Assembly: GCF_018991925.1 (NCBI RefSeq)
Contig: NW_024756914.1
Location: 8,398,417-8,462,416, forward strand
Direction of reading: 5' to 3'
From: Homarus americanus
Lineage: Eukaryota; Arthropoda; Malacostraca; Decapoda; Nephropidae
DNA length: 64,000 bases
Made by a program: the position numbers and the translations under genes. A model generated the notes under the pieces. It saw only the letters and a program-made list of their open reading frames with translations, made no database searches and was not told where the DNA came from. Shown here in pieces: positions 44,467-55,045 of this stretch; the first letter of the stretch is position 1; each line of letters starts with the position of its first letter.

Positions 44467-46008
44467 ACATAAAAACATAAGAACACAAAGAATGGATGAA
44501 ACTACAGTGGGCCTATTGGTCTATACTGGGCAGTCCCGTTTACACCCAACTCCTATCGCTCATATATCCGTCCAACCTATGTTTGAAGCTATCCAGCGTG
44601 TTAGAGTTAATGATGATGTTTGGTAACTTGTTCCACTCATCCACTACTCTATTTCCAAACCAGTGTTTACCTATCTCGCGCCTAAACCATTGCTACGAGT
44701 TCGCTCCTGGTTGGATAATTTAAGTACCTTTGTAATGTCACCTTTGTTTAGCCCTGACTTCCATTTATACACCTCTATCATATCGCCCCTCACTCTACGT
44801 CTCTCGAGGGAGTGTAGATTAAGATGCTTTAACCTGTCTCTGTACTCAAGGTTCCTGATGCCCGGAATTAGTCTTGTCAACCTCCTCTGTGTGCTTTCTA
44901 GGGATTCAATATCCAAGCGCAAGATATAGTTTTAGGATGACCTCGCTAGTCTTTTAACTAACACTCCTTTGTGTGAACCCAAGTACTTTATTAGCCTTGT
45001 TTCGAGCAAATACACATTGTTGTCTTGGTTTAAGATTCCTACTTATTATTACTCTTAAATCTTTCTCACAGTCGGATTTCTCTATAACAACGTTGTTCAT
45101 CTGATATCTGGTTTATCTGTTTACATCTCCTAGACTAAGTACTTTACTTTTATCCACATTAAATTCCATCTGCCATTTTTCAGACCATGCAATTTTTTTT
45201 AGATCTTCTTGTAGTTTTGCGGAGTCCTCGTCAGATTTAATTACACGCCCTATTTTAGCGTCGTCAGCAAATTTATTTATGTTGCTGTCTACGCCTATAT
45301 CTATGTCGTTTATGTATATAATAAATAGAAATGGTCCAAGTACTGCGCCTTGAGGTACTCCACTAGTGCCGTTACTCCAATCGGATTTAGTGGCGTTAAT
45401 GCTCACTCGCTGTTTCGTGTCCTGTAACCACGCCCTAATCCGTTTTAGAATATCTCTTCCAATTCCATGAGCCTCCACTTTACGTATTAGTCTTTCGTGG
45501 GGGACTCTGTTAAAGGCTTTGTTAAAGTCGAGGTAAACCACATCATAATCGTGTCTGTCACCCACTGATAAAAAACAGGGAAAAGAATGCGAATAGATTT
45601 GTCAGACATGAACGCCCACATGTGAAGCCATGTTGGGAATCATTGATCATCTTGTGCTTCTCAAGGTGATTTCGAATTGAGTTTGAAATTATTGCTTCCA
45701 GTAATTTGCCTAGAATTGATGTTAAACTGACTGGACGGCAGTTATAGGATAGTGATCTATCTCCCTTCTTGAAAATCGGTATTACATTCGCTATCCTCCA
45801 GGATTCTGGTGCTACACCCGTTTTTAATGACATGCTAAACAATTTTGCTCAGGGCATACAAAGTTCTTCCTTACATTCTTTTAATACTTTGGCAAATATC
45901 TCATCGGGACCTGGTGACTTATTAGGCTTTAGTTTGTCTATTTGCTTACTAACATCGTTACTAGTCACTACTATATCATGTTTAAATTTTCGGTTGTGAA
46001 AACTGCTT
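44467..46008 (-). mobile_element. CR1-like LINE copy E
   Basis: Same family as copies A-C, 5'-truncated in the region before the RT. The tail on the left has CATAAAAACATAAG octamer-type words. Internal deletions: about 60 bp near 44912 (relative to B and C) and about 50 bp near 45975. RT remains in two frames. Confidence 0.88.
45113..45842 (-). pseudogene. LINE copy E: RT remnant
   Basis: 45558-45842 reads [20 protein letters not shown], then [20 protein letters not shown] and [14 protein letters not shown]. 45113-45565 reads VVYLDFNKAFNRVPHERLI, SGVPQGAVLGPFLFIIYIND and NKFADDAKIGR (FADD box). All RT boxes are visible; one frameshift near 45560 and a linker deletion separate the halves. Confidence 0.87.
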
Positions 46009-46017
46009 AGGTTTTGT

Positions 46018-46160
46018 TTGGATATGATATGATATATGATATGATATGATATATGATATGATATGATATATGATATGATATGATATATGATATGATATGA
46101 TATATGATATGATATGATATATGATATGATATGATATATGATAGGATATGATAGTATAGG
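46018..46160. repeat. 17 bp GATATGATATGATATAT array
   Basis: About seven nearly perfect units directly at the 5' truncation of copy E, fading into GATAGGATATGATAGTATAGG before a TTAGG block. Confidence 0.93.
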
Positions 46161-46170
46161 ACAGGATAGG

Positions 46171-46191
46171 TTAGGTTAGGTTAGGTTAGAT
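46171..46191. repeat. TTAGG-type 21-mer, right flank of copy E
   Basis: Identical to 44445-44465. Confidence 0.9.
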
Positions 46192-46468
46192 GAGATTTAC
46201 AAACACACACATGTAAAGATAACCTTTGTTTCAGCTCCGTGCTAAGTATCACCCTCACCTCACCACACAATCGCTCGCTATGTAAAAGATTTTCCCACTG
46301 AGGCAGATTTCAAGCGAATTTATTTTTTATTTCCTTTTTTTTTTCCAATTTGTATCATTTTTCGCTGGTACGTGGGAAGCCCATTAAAGTTTACCACAAT
46401 AGTGAAAGGTTCAATTTTCACACCAACTGAAAATGTGAGTTGAAAATATGGAATGTTGGCGGCGGAGA
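46192..46468. other. Unique sequence, no feature seen
   Basis: T-rich run near 46321-46350; no gene recognised. Confidence 0.5.
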
Positions 46469-46469
46469 G

Positions 46470-46945
46470 GTGGTCTATGATGTATGGCCAGGTGGGTGTA
46501 TGATGTATGTGTCAGGTGTGTTTATGATGTATAGCCAGGTGGGTGTATGATGTATGTGTCAGGTGGGTTTATGATGTATTGGTCAGGTGGGTGTATGATG
46601 TATGTGTCAGGTGGGTTTATGATGTATTGGTCAGGTGGGTTTATGATGTATTGGCCAGGTGGGTTTATGATGTATTGGCCAGGTGGGTTTATGATGTATG
46701 TGTCAGGTGTGTTTATGATGTATGGCCAGGTGGTGTATGATGTATGTGTCAGGTGTGTTTATGATGTATGGCCAGGTGGGTGTATGATGTATTGGCCAGG
46801 TGGGTTTATGATGTATGTGTCAGGTGTGTTTATGATGTATGGCCAGGTGGTGTATGATGTATGTGTCAGGTGTGTTTATGATGTATGGCCAGGTGGTGTA
46901 TGATGTAGGGCCAGGTGGTGTATGATGTATGGCCAGGTGGTGTAT
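46470..46945. repeat. 24 bp GATGTATTGGCCAGGTGGGT minisatellite
   Basis: About 20 copies, with GTGTCAGGTGTGTTTAT and GGCCAGGTGGTGTAT variants alternating, giving a 46-48 bp higher-order unit in the right half. Confidence 0.95.
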
Positions 46946-47410
46946 AATATAATTATGACGTATTCTATTTATGTGTGACAAGGATGCTGGCTGTTGATTG
47001 GTCCCCATCCTGAACACAGCTTCCTTTTCTGGCCTTCTGATTGGTCCTTTCATAACTGATGGTAATTTATGGTTAACTCAGAGTGTTATGGGGGATGTTA
47101 ATACGTGTTCTCTAATTACAGGTGTGTACTGGAGGTGCTGTTTACCTGGAGGCCGATCAGTGGAGGTAAGACGGTCGTGATTACTGTGGAGGTTAGATTA
47201 AGTTAGGTTAGGTTAGGTTAAGGTACCTTTGGTTTGGTTAGGTTAGTTCTAGTGAGTATATTGATGAGGTGTTAGAGGTGGGTGGTCGTGGTGAGTCAGC
47301 TGAGGTGTTATGGCACTGAGGGTGATGACTCCTCCACACTTTACTACAGTGCTCTGTGTTGACTCTCTGTACACTAGGTAGGTGGGTGTTGTGTGTACTG
47401 AGCAGCCAAT
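46946..47410. other. Mostly unique sequence
   Basis: Apart from a short (GGTTA)n at about 47195-47220 and the weak exon-like segment, nothing recognised. Confidence 0.45.
47122..47165 (+). other. Exon-like 44 bp segment (weak)
   Basis: TCTCTAATTACAG before and GTAAGA after give good acceptor and donor words, and the interior is open in one frame (VCTGGAVYLEADQW). No neighbouring exons are visible, so this may be chance. Confidence 0.12.
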
Positions 47411-47753
47411 TTTTTATTTATTTTTTTTTGAGAAAGGAGGGTGAAGGAAGATTAGAGGTGGTGGAAGGAAGTTATAGCTTGGAAATTGAAGAAATTTAGG
47501 AGGAGGTAAGAGAGGGCGGGCTGACCGCCTAGCTAAGCTAATAGTGTGTTTGGGTTGTGTCATGGGTTAGTTATTGTCTGTCGGTACAGGCACTAGACAG
47601 CCTACCCTGTCCCATATATGGGTGTTTTAAGGACCTTGTTTCATATTCCGCCGACCCTATTGGCGGATGCTGGTCTAGGGAGGTTGTCTATTGCCTGGCC
47701 GTGTAGATCGGGGGTGGTAATGGACCTTTTGAGATTTGGTAACTTTTTGGAAA

Positions 47754-50436
47754 TCATGTATGGTTGTTGTCGTTATCTGGTGGGAGTCTTTGAAGGAGTT
47801 CTTGCTCTGATCGTTCTATCTTTTGCCAGATTCTGCTGGCCAGGGTGTGCAGCTGCTGGTTGATGGGTTTTATTCTCAGGTCTCTATGTATCTCGGCTGT
47901 GGTTCTGGTGAAGGGGTATCTTTCACCTGTGACGAATCTTAGGGTTTCATTTTGGACCACCTGTAATTTTAATATTTGAGTGGTGCTCATAGTGTGAAGA
48001 GGTATTGCTGGGTAAGTTAATATCGGTGTGATAAATGATGTCACCAGGCGGAGTTTTATTTTCTCAGGAAGCGCTTTAAAGCGGTATAGTTTTCTCAGCT
48101 CTCTTCTTGCTTTTTCCTTCCTGGTGTGAACATGATGGGAGTAACCTGTCGTGGATATATGTAGGCCCAGGAGGGTGCCTCTGCTTTTGTATTCTATCTG
48201 GGCATTATTGGTTACTAATGGATGGGTTTTCCTTCTGCATAAGGGTATCACTGTGAATTTCGGGAGATTGGTTTGGATTTTCCATTGTTTTTCGTAATTA
48301 TTTACCCTTTCTAATTCCCGCCTGGTGTTGTCGACCTGTAACGCTCGCGATTTTCCTTGATGTGTTGTTATTTGAGTGATGTCATCTGCATACATAATAT
48401 CTTCGTTCCCTGTTCTAGTGGGAGGCGGAGTGTCACTTGTGTAGATAATATATAGGGTGGGGGAGAGGACGCTCCCCTGAGAGACTCAGCTCATGAGTGG
48501 GAAGGTCTCTCCTGTGTGTTGTCCTACCCTCAGTCTGGCATTTCTGCCATCAAGAAAGTTGCAAAGCAACTTTTCAATGTTGGTGGGAAGTCCGAGTTGG
48601 AGGATCTTATATTTTAGACCTTCATGCCAGACTTTGTCAAATGCCTTCGCTACATCCCGGAGAGTTAGATTACATTGTCTACCACTCGCCGCGGCTCTGG
48701 CTATGTTTTCACATGCCAGGGCTATCGCTGTTGTGGTGGACTTCCCTTTCCTGAACCCGAATTGTCTGCAGTTGACTCTGTTTGTTGTTTCCAGGTGATT
48801 TCTCAGACGGTTATTGATGATTTTTCTAGGATTTTTCCAGGTACTTCGAGGAGGGAGATCGGTCTGTAGTTAGTGTGACGGCGGGGTTCTTTCCTTGTTT
48901 TGGTGTTAGGGTAATAATGGCCTCTTTGAATTTAGTTGGGAAGTAACCCGAGGCCAGGCAAACATTCATTGTGGTTCTCAGTCTGTCCATGGCCGGGTTG
49001 TTTATGTGGCTGAGGATCTCCTTGGTGATGCCTGAATAGCCATGGGCTTTATTTTTGGTATTGGAGATGGCTGTGTTGAGTTCTTCCGAGGTGATTGGTT
49101 TGGACAGTGGGCTGTCCACTCTCAGATCCTCCCATATGATTTCAGGGGAAGGCTGAGTGCGGTGTGTCTGGCCCCGGAGTTCATCAAGGACGAGCTCCTC
49201 GTGGGTATCATCAAATCCCCTATTCTTTTCATTTGTGATTCGGAAGATGTTCCTCCATATGTCCCTGAATATGGGTTCTTTGTCTTGGTCATCATATATT
49301 TTACTTCCCGTGTGGTCAGTTATATATGATGACTCGTTACGGCTGCAACCTTTCAATCTCTTAACTGGACGCCAGAACTCTCCTGGGTCGTTGTATGTAT
49401 GTGAGAGTTGTTCAACTATTTCGGCCCATTTAAGGTTGCTTTGTTCCAGAGATCTTGTTTTTATTTCCTCCCGAATTCTTCTGTATGTATTGTAGCTTAC
49501 GATGTCCCAACCATGGGTCTCGGCTCTCTGTTGTAGCAGTTGGAACTGGTTTGTGAGGGCTACGAGTTCTGGAGTCTGTTGTGGGTGTGGGAGAGTTCTG
49601 TTGCGTTTGAGAGGCGTGGCCTCCTGGTAGGCTGTTCCTATGGCTTCACACCATGTGTTGATTTCTTCGTCTATTCTGTTCACCGGCTGACTGTCTTTGG
49701 TCTGCAGGATTGTCATGCCCTTGGCCTCAAGTTCGGCTGTAGCTTTTTCGTTGAATAAGTCCCAGTCGGTCTGCTTGGCGATCCTCCGTGGTGGAGCTGG
49801 TATAGTTATTGGTGTTGCTGGGATGGTCATGATTATAGGTAGGTGGTCGCTGGAGGTTACAGGGCCTTGTTCAAAGAGATAGTTGTGGAAGCATCTGCTG
49901 AGCTCCTACTGTAGAACGTGGGGAAGTCTGGGCCTATTAGTTGGGCTTTTTTGTTTGTTATGAAGCCAGCGAGGCCTCTTCCAACATTGTTAGTTGTCCT
50001 CTTACCATCTAGTAGAGGATGTCTGGCGTTCATGTCTCCAATGATGTAGATTGGGTGGTGCTATGATAGGAGTCTGTGGAAGTCCCCATAAGGCAGGTAG
50101 TCCCTACGTGGTGGGAGGTAGGTTGTGGCTATTATGATTGGTTCCTGTGGTCAAGTTGATTTGAACAGCCAGAGTTTCAGAGGTGAAGTCGTCTATGATT
50201 CTGTGGTGGACATCTCTTTTTACGGCGATGGCCACCCTTCATTTGGCTGATGGATTGGATTTATGGATCCTGTAACCAAATATTTTCAGTTCCTCAGCCG
50301 CCTTTTGGCCGTGTGAGTTTATGAGTATAATATCTGCGTCAACTTAGTTGTATTGGCTGGACAAACTGAGTTTATTAGTTCTCCAGTGGAGGACGTTGTG
50401 TTGCATTATTTTCACTGCCTTACGAAGCGAGTCCAT
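47754..50436 (-). pseudogene. Jockey-type LINE F: ORF2 (endonuclease-RT)
   Basis: Start ATG at 50434-50436: MDSLRKAVKIMQHNVLHWRT, the endonuclease N-terminus (QHN), then two in-frame stops and a frameshift. 48826-49830 is open: endonuclease end, linker and RT start (AIITLTPKQGKNPAVTL). A frameshift near 48870 precedes NYRPISLLEVPGKILE, then RQFGFRKGKSTTTAIALA, LRDVAKAFDKVWHEGLKYKI and VSQGSVLSPTLYIIYTSD, with a stop codon at 48486-48488 where GVPQGS normally begins. 47754-48395 is open with MYADDITQI (catalytic YADD) and the thumb domain (RRELRKLYRFKALPEKIKLR, TPILTYPAIPLHTMS). Family recognised from motif set; inactive. Confidence 0.88.
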
Positions 50437-50449
50437 TGTATCTTGTTTT

Positions 50450-50760
50450 TGGTTTTGGGGGGATACCTCGGATTCGTGGTTTGTTCACTGTGCGTCCATT
50501 CCTCAATTTTTTATCATCCCATCGGATGATTTGTGGATGCAGTTTGTTAAATCGACCCGTTTTTGTTTAATTGCTTCGTGGATGGCCTCCTCGGAACTGG
50601 GGTGGTCGTACTTCCATTTCATCTTGCCCTCCAATACTCCTTCAGCGACTTCATCACGTGTACAGTCCTCGTTGATGTGGTCTGGTACGTCAATGCTTAG
50701 ATTCAGGTCTTACCTGATAGATCGCTTGGAGTCCGAGAGACAGGTGTCATCTCCGGTGTA
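50450..50760 (-). pseudogene. Jockey-type LINE F: ORF1 C-terminal remnant
   Basis: Acidic and lysine-rich reading (DVPDHINEDCTRDEVAEGVL, EGKMKWKYDHPSSEEAIHEA), ending at a stop shortly before ORF2. Position suggests ORF1; I see no zinc knuckle or RRM in this part. At 50745-50870 a block of about 105 bp is tandemly duplicated (GTACTTGTGCATCCACA and GTACTTGTGCACCCAAT). Confidence 0.45.
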
Positions 50761-50875
50761 GGTACTTGTGCATCCACACCAGAGGTCACTGTTGTCTCGT
50801 CTGTGGATGTTGGAGATTGGGGGACCAGTGTCATCTCTTATGTGGGTACTTGTGCACCCAATCGTAAGCTGTTGT

Positions 50876-50975
50876 ACACTCACCGCCCCTCCACACCCTG
50901 TACACCCCCACCCTGTGTACACCCACCGCCCTCACACTGGGTACACCCCCCCCCCACACTGTGTACACCCACCAT
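50876..50975. repeat. GTACACCCCCACCCTGT array
   Basis: Short C/A-rich tandem repeat of about 25 bp, four copies, at the 5' edge of LINE F. Confidence 0.8.
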
Positions 50976-51044
50976 AGCTCAGGTGAGGGTTATAGTGTGA
51001 TGGGGTAAGTTGGGATGCGGGTGAGTCCCTAGTCCTGATAGATC

Positions 51045-51077
51045 TCAACCTAACCTAACCTAACCTAACCTAACCTG
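51045..51077. repeat. (CCTAA)n telomere-type block
   Basis: About six AACCT units. Confidence 0.9.
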
Positions 51078-51141
51078 GGCCAGTTTTAGGTCTTTATCTT
51101 AATGATTAGGTCAAGTTGGCCCATTACAACTGAGCCGCATA

Positions 51142-51143
<2 letters not shown>

Positions 51144-51195
<52 letters not shown>
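51144..51195. repeat. (GT)n microsatellite
   Basis: About 25 GT units; a second run lies at 51383-51410. Confidence 0.97.
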
Positions 51196-51197
<2 letters not shown>

Positions 51198-51379
51198 CGT
51201 TAGTCTTGGAGGCTTGTGGGTGGCCTCATTACCCCACAGTATTCACCGTCAGGCCTCCAGGTATTAACATAAAATTGGTCACCGTGTGTACCCAAGGTGG
51301 TGACGGTGTAGTGTGTCTTGTTGAAGTTATGGGTGTAGCGTGTGTATCTAGGCCAGGAGGGTGTAGCTATCTGTCTGGT

Positions 51380-51410
<31 letters not shown>

Positions 51411-51465
51411 ATATAATCCACTTGAATTAGGGCAGAAGGTGCTCTGATTGACCGTCACACAGCAT

Positions 51466-51508
51466 ACCCTAACCTAACCTAACATAACCTAACCTGACCT
51501 AACCTTTT
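51466..51508. repeat. Degenerate (CCTAA)n block
   Basis: AACCTAACCTAACATAACCT and related words, continuing more loosely to about 51565. Confidence 0.85.
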
Positions 51509-51859
51509 CGGAAACCTAACTTTAACCAAACTTAACCCAACATAGCATTAAAAAATACCTAATTATGGAAAAGAACCCCTAAGTGACCATCATGTTAAGA
51601 AGGACCAATCAACGTCCATAATACCCGCATACACGTGGATTATGCCTGTTAGTGGCTGGGATGGCGGGGTAATGGCGGCCACGGTGGGAAATATCGCTGT
51701 AGTTTAGACGCGTCGAGGAAATTGTTACTGGACTGAAGTTGTTTTATTTGGGTATTGTAAAACCTTTTGACTCAGGACATTAAGAGTGCTTGATTGACCT
51801 AAGGGGATGAGGTCAGAGGTCATGGTAATTAACTCCTCATGACCATAGATAACTCCTCT

Positions 51860-52105
51860 CTTCAAGAGAAATACCTGACATGTACAGAAAAAGACAAATG
51901 AGATACTTTGGTCATGTAATTAGGGACGAGGGGAAATAACAGGAATATTAATGGGCAAAGTTTAGGGTAGGAGGGCCAAGGGAAGGCAGAGACTGGGATG
52001 GATGGATGAATGATATTAAAAATCTTAGTGGATTGGTAAAAACAGCCCGAGGATGTTTAGCGTGGAGGGCTGTGGTCGCCAACCCTCAGATACAGGAGCA
52101 GTGGT
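51860..52105 (+). mobile_element. LINE C-terminal fragment K
   Basis: Reads RQMRYFGHVIRDEGK, then after a stop and in the same frame GGPREGRDWDGWMNDIKNLS, then GLVKTARGCLAWRAVVANPQ. The order M/RxFGHVxR, a GxxR-basic segment, GWMxDIK and a WRxxVAxP ending is the usual C-terminus of several arthropod LINE polyproteins. Only this last 80 codons survive. Confidence 0.65.
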
Positions 52106-52471
52106 AAGAGACAATTTCTTATTCATAAAAACACGGACCGAAATATTCTGATCCGTTGGTAAATATTTCTTACCCCGTAAATGACGAAACATAACCTTAC
52201 CCACTTCCGGTCAATCCCAGTAAGGTTAACGCCATCACTTTATCCTCCTTGTTTTGGGAGATAAAGTGAGTCAGTTAGACACGTTCTCACTCCTAAGGGC
52301 GAGGAAGAGAGTTGATCACAGTGGCTACGAGAGTGTTTTAATACTTGTGTGTAGACGGGCTGCCTCCCGGTGTACAGGATTAAAAAAAGACTTAAAGATT
52401 TAAAAAACAAATTTGATTGAGAAGCTTGATGATTAAACACTGTTACGAAGTCCTGTTTTATCGAGTACAGG

Positions 52472-52472
<1 letters not shown>
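52106..52472. other. Unique sequence, no feature seen
   Basis: No repeat or coding signal recognised. Confidence 0.5.

Positions 52473-52502
<30 letters not shown>
52473..52502. repeat. (TG)n, left flank of LINE G
   Basis: About 15 TG units ending directly at the AAT-rich tail of LINE G. Confidence 0.97.
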
Positions 52503-52503
<1 letters not shown>

Positions 52504-54405
52504 TAATAATAATAATTATAATAATAATAATAATAATAACAATAATAATAATAATAATAATTAACGGTTTATTGAAAGAGCATGGCAGCCGGAAGGCTGA
52601 AAATATACAGTTACACAATAATTGGGGACTGGGTCTCTTGACTGATAAATAACATACAAATAACATAAGTGATACAAATACAGTATATAATAACTAGATG
52701 AGAAGGTTATACTACAAGGCATTTCAACACAGTGACAGTGCAAAAGGGTAAAATTTACTGGGAGTGAACACACTGGTTGATTACGAGTTGTTGATAATTT
52801 TTACAATGGTTGGGACTGGGCTGTTCTTATAGCGATCAGTACGTGCTCGTAGGGGCTGGATGCAGTTGTGGTGTCGAACAGCAATTCGCGGACGAGGGAT
52901 TTCGGGTGGTAGTAGGAGCCGATGTCGAGGATGGTGCAGAAGTTTCTCACCAAATTTGCAGATGAGGTCGTGGTGATGGTCAGTGAGAGCTGAGAGGGTC
53001 AGTGTGTTGAGCGCTTCTTGATTTGTGGAGTAGGAAGGGGAGAGAATAATCTTGCATGGCCCTCTTTTGCACTTTTTCTAGGTGTTTACGTTGTGTGGCA
53101 TTTAGGGAGGAAGACCAGGCAGGGGAGGCATAGGTGAGCTTGGGAATTATGAATGTCGAGTAAACACCGAGGAGCTCCGGCGCGGGAACTTGAGTGTGTT
53201 GGGGCCCAAAGAATTGAAGGGAGGTGGGACAACGTCGGAGGAGAGGTTGATGTGCATAACCATGGTCTTGGTATGGTTGATGGTAACGTGGTTGTTGGTG
53301 GCTCAATTTTGGAGACTGTTCAATAAATCCTGGAGGGCGGTGTAATCAGGAGCCGAGTTGTTGATACTGATCCCAATGGTGGAGTCGTCGACATATTTCC
53401 AGCGAGTAGAGGTTTCTCATAGGGCATCATTGATAAGCATAAGGAAGCAGAGCGGTCCCATCTTGGTGCCTTGAGGGACGCCGCAGGTGAGTGACTGAAA
53501 GGTGGAGACAGCCCCAAGGAAGCGTACGGCCTGGCGTCGGTCACTAAGCAAGTCTGTCAGTCATGATATAAGACTTCTTCGAAACCCGAGAGCGATATCT
53601 TTGTTGATGATTAAATTGTGGTCGACTAGATCAAATGCCTTGGTGAAGTCAATGAAGGCGACAGCCACAGACGTCATTCATTTTACCAGATGGCGGTATA
53701 TATAGTCGAGAAAGCTGACAAGACAGTGAGTGGTGGAGGAAGTTTTCATATTGCCAAATTGCTGAGGATCTACGGCGCCTGCAATATCAGCATGAGCCCA
53801 GTCAAACACAAAACTTTCACAAATTAATCTGGGTATTGGGGTGATTGCAATGGGTCGTAGCTGATTTAAGGATTGTGGGTTGGTTGACTTGGGCACTGGT
53901 GACACATATGAAGTCTTCCAGTCAGCTGGGCATCTGGCATTACTGAGGGAAGCATTGATGATGGAGCAGAGGGGTTTAGCTAGTTCCGGGGAGAACTCCT
54001 TGTAGAGTTTAATTGGTAAGTCAATGGGGGTGGTAGAGCGTTTTAACTTCAGTTTGTCCAGACGTTTTGCTACTTCAAATTCTTCTACTAAGTCAGTGGG
54101 AAAGGGGGCTGGTAGGGAAGTACGGAAACTGGTTGTGTCAAGCCTCGGTAGCGTGTGGCATTTAGTTGCGAAATGGTTGTTTGATTGCTCAGCTGCGTCA
54201 ATATTACTGAAATGGCTAAGGAAGGGGAGGGGGTGTGTCTTGTTGTTTAGTCCACAAGAGTTCTTTAAGCTTACCATACCACTGACTGATGTTGGTCTGC
54301 TTCAGGTGTTGCAACTTGGCTGGGTAATGGGACTTCTTTGAAGTGCATATTTCACGGATAACTTGGTTGCGGAGGGACTTGTAGCGGTTGTTGTCATTGA
54401 AATAA

Positions 54406-54408
<3 letters not shown>
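52503..54408 (-). mobile_element. LINE G, 5'-truncated
   Basis: Minus-strand LINE with an (ATT)n-type 3' tail (AAT units at 52503-52560), a conserved 3' untranslated region shared with 10482-10731, and RT coding to the right. The right end (HFYFNDNNRYKSLRNQVIRE, linker before RT) stops at the (TG)n run at 54409. Stops and frameshifts are moderate. Confidence 0.87.
52980..54400 (-). pseudogene. LINE G: reverse transcriptase
   Basis: From right to left on +: linker (QVIREICTSKKSHYPAKLQH); 53678-54277 with VAKRLDKLKLKRSTTPIDLP, CPADWKTSYVSPVPKSTNPQ and QLRPIAITPIPRLICESFVF; near 53640 FIDFTKAFDLVDHN; near 53320-53500 LTCGVPQGTKMGPLCFLMLI then WKYVDDSTIGISINN, a catalytic YVDD box; 52980-53306 with ELLGVYSTFIIPKLTYASPA and HLEKVQKRAMQ, the thumb. 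RT boxes 1-6 are all present, broken by a few frameshifts and stops. No endonuclease is included because of the 5' truncation, so the clade cannot be fixed. Confidence 0.87.

Positions 54409-54436
<28 letters not shown>
54409..54436. repeat. (TG)n, right flank of LINE G
   Basis: About 14 GT units directly adjoining the truncated end of LINE G. Confidence 0.97.
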
Positions 54437-54439
<3 letters not shown>

Positions 54440-54823
54440 TATTTCATTACCAACATTCTAAGTCACGGGCAGCTAAATACAGCAAGTCCTTTCTATTTTG
54501 TAAGACATTTTCAAGTGTTTGCGTCTATGATTTTTGAGAGTGACGACGGCGAACATAAATACTGTCAAATTATGTGGACGGTGAGAGTAGCTTCTGTCAG
54601 GTGACGTGTGGAGGAGGGTATCAACGGCGGCCAGACATAAATATAGAGACTGATTGGTGAATCTCTCTCTCTCTCTCTCTCCTTCACCCTCTACCCACCT
54701 ACACCTGTCCACACGCTTTGATTCTGCCAGGTAATACTCGTGCACACTAGGTCAACCCTTACACCTGACTCTTAACATATACCTGAAGGTGACAGGTGTG
54801 TGGCTCCCTGATGACAAGTTCCC

Positions 54824-54856
<33 letters not shown>

Positions 54857-55045
54857 ACCTACAAATTTCAACTCATATACGGGCGGCGTCTCAAAGGCCA
54901 AGAAATTTCACCCAGAGCGAATCAGGGGCGTGAGTGAGTTCGTGAGCCAAATGAGCTGTCACCACCACACGCCCACACACCCATACGCCCACACGCCTCC
55001 TTCAACACTCAAATTAATTCTTATTGTTTTCTTTGAAGTTGGTGC
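54437..55045. other. Unique sequence with small microsatellites
   Basis: (CT)n at 54661-54682 and (CA)n at 54828-54856. No gene recognised. Confidence 0.5.

Larger units (their letters stand above)
47411..50870 (-). mobile_element. Jockey-type LINE F, near full length
   Basis: On the minus strand: ORF1 C-terminal remnant, ORF2 endonuclease and RT, 3' untranslated region, then an A-rich tail (T-run at 47411-47430 on +). The poly(A)-type tail, unlike the octamer tails of the CR1-like copies, fits the jockey group. Defects are few in the RT part (one frameshift, one stop) and more frequent in the endonuclease. The left 350 bp (47411-47750) are non-coding. Confidence 0.85.
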
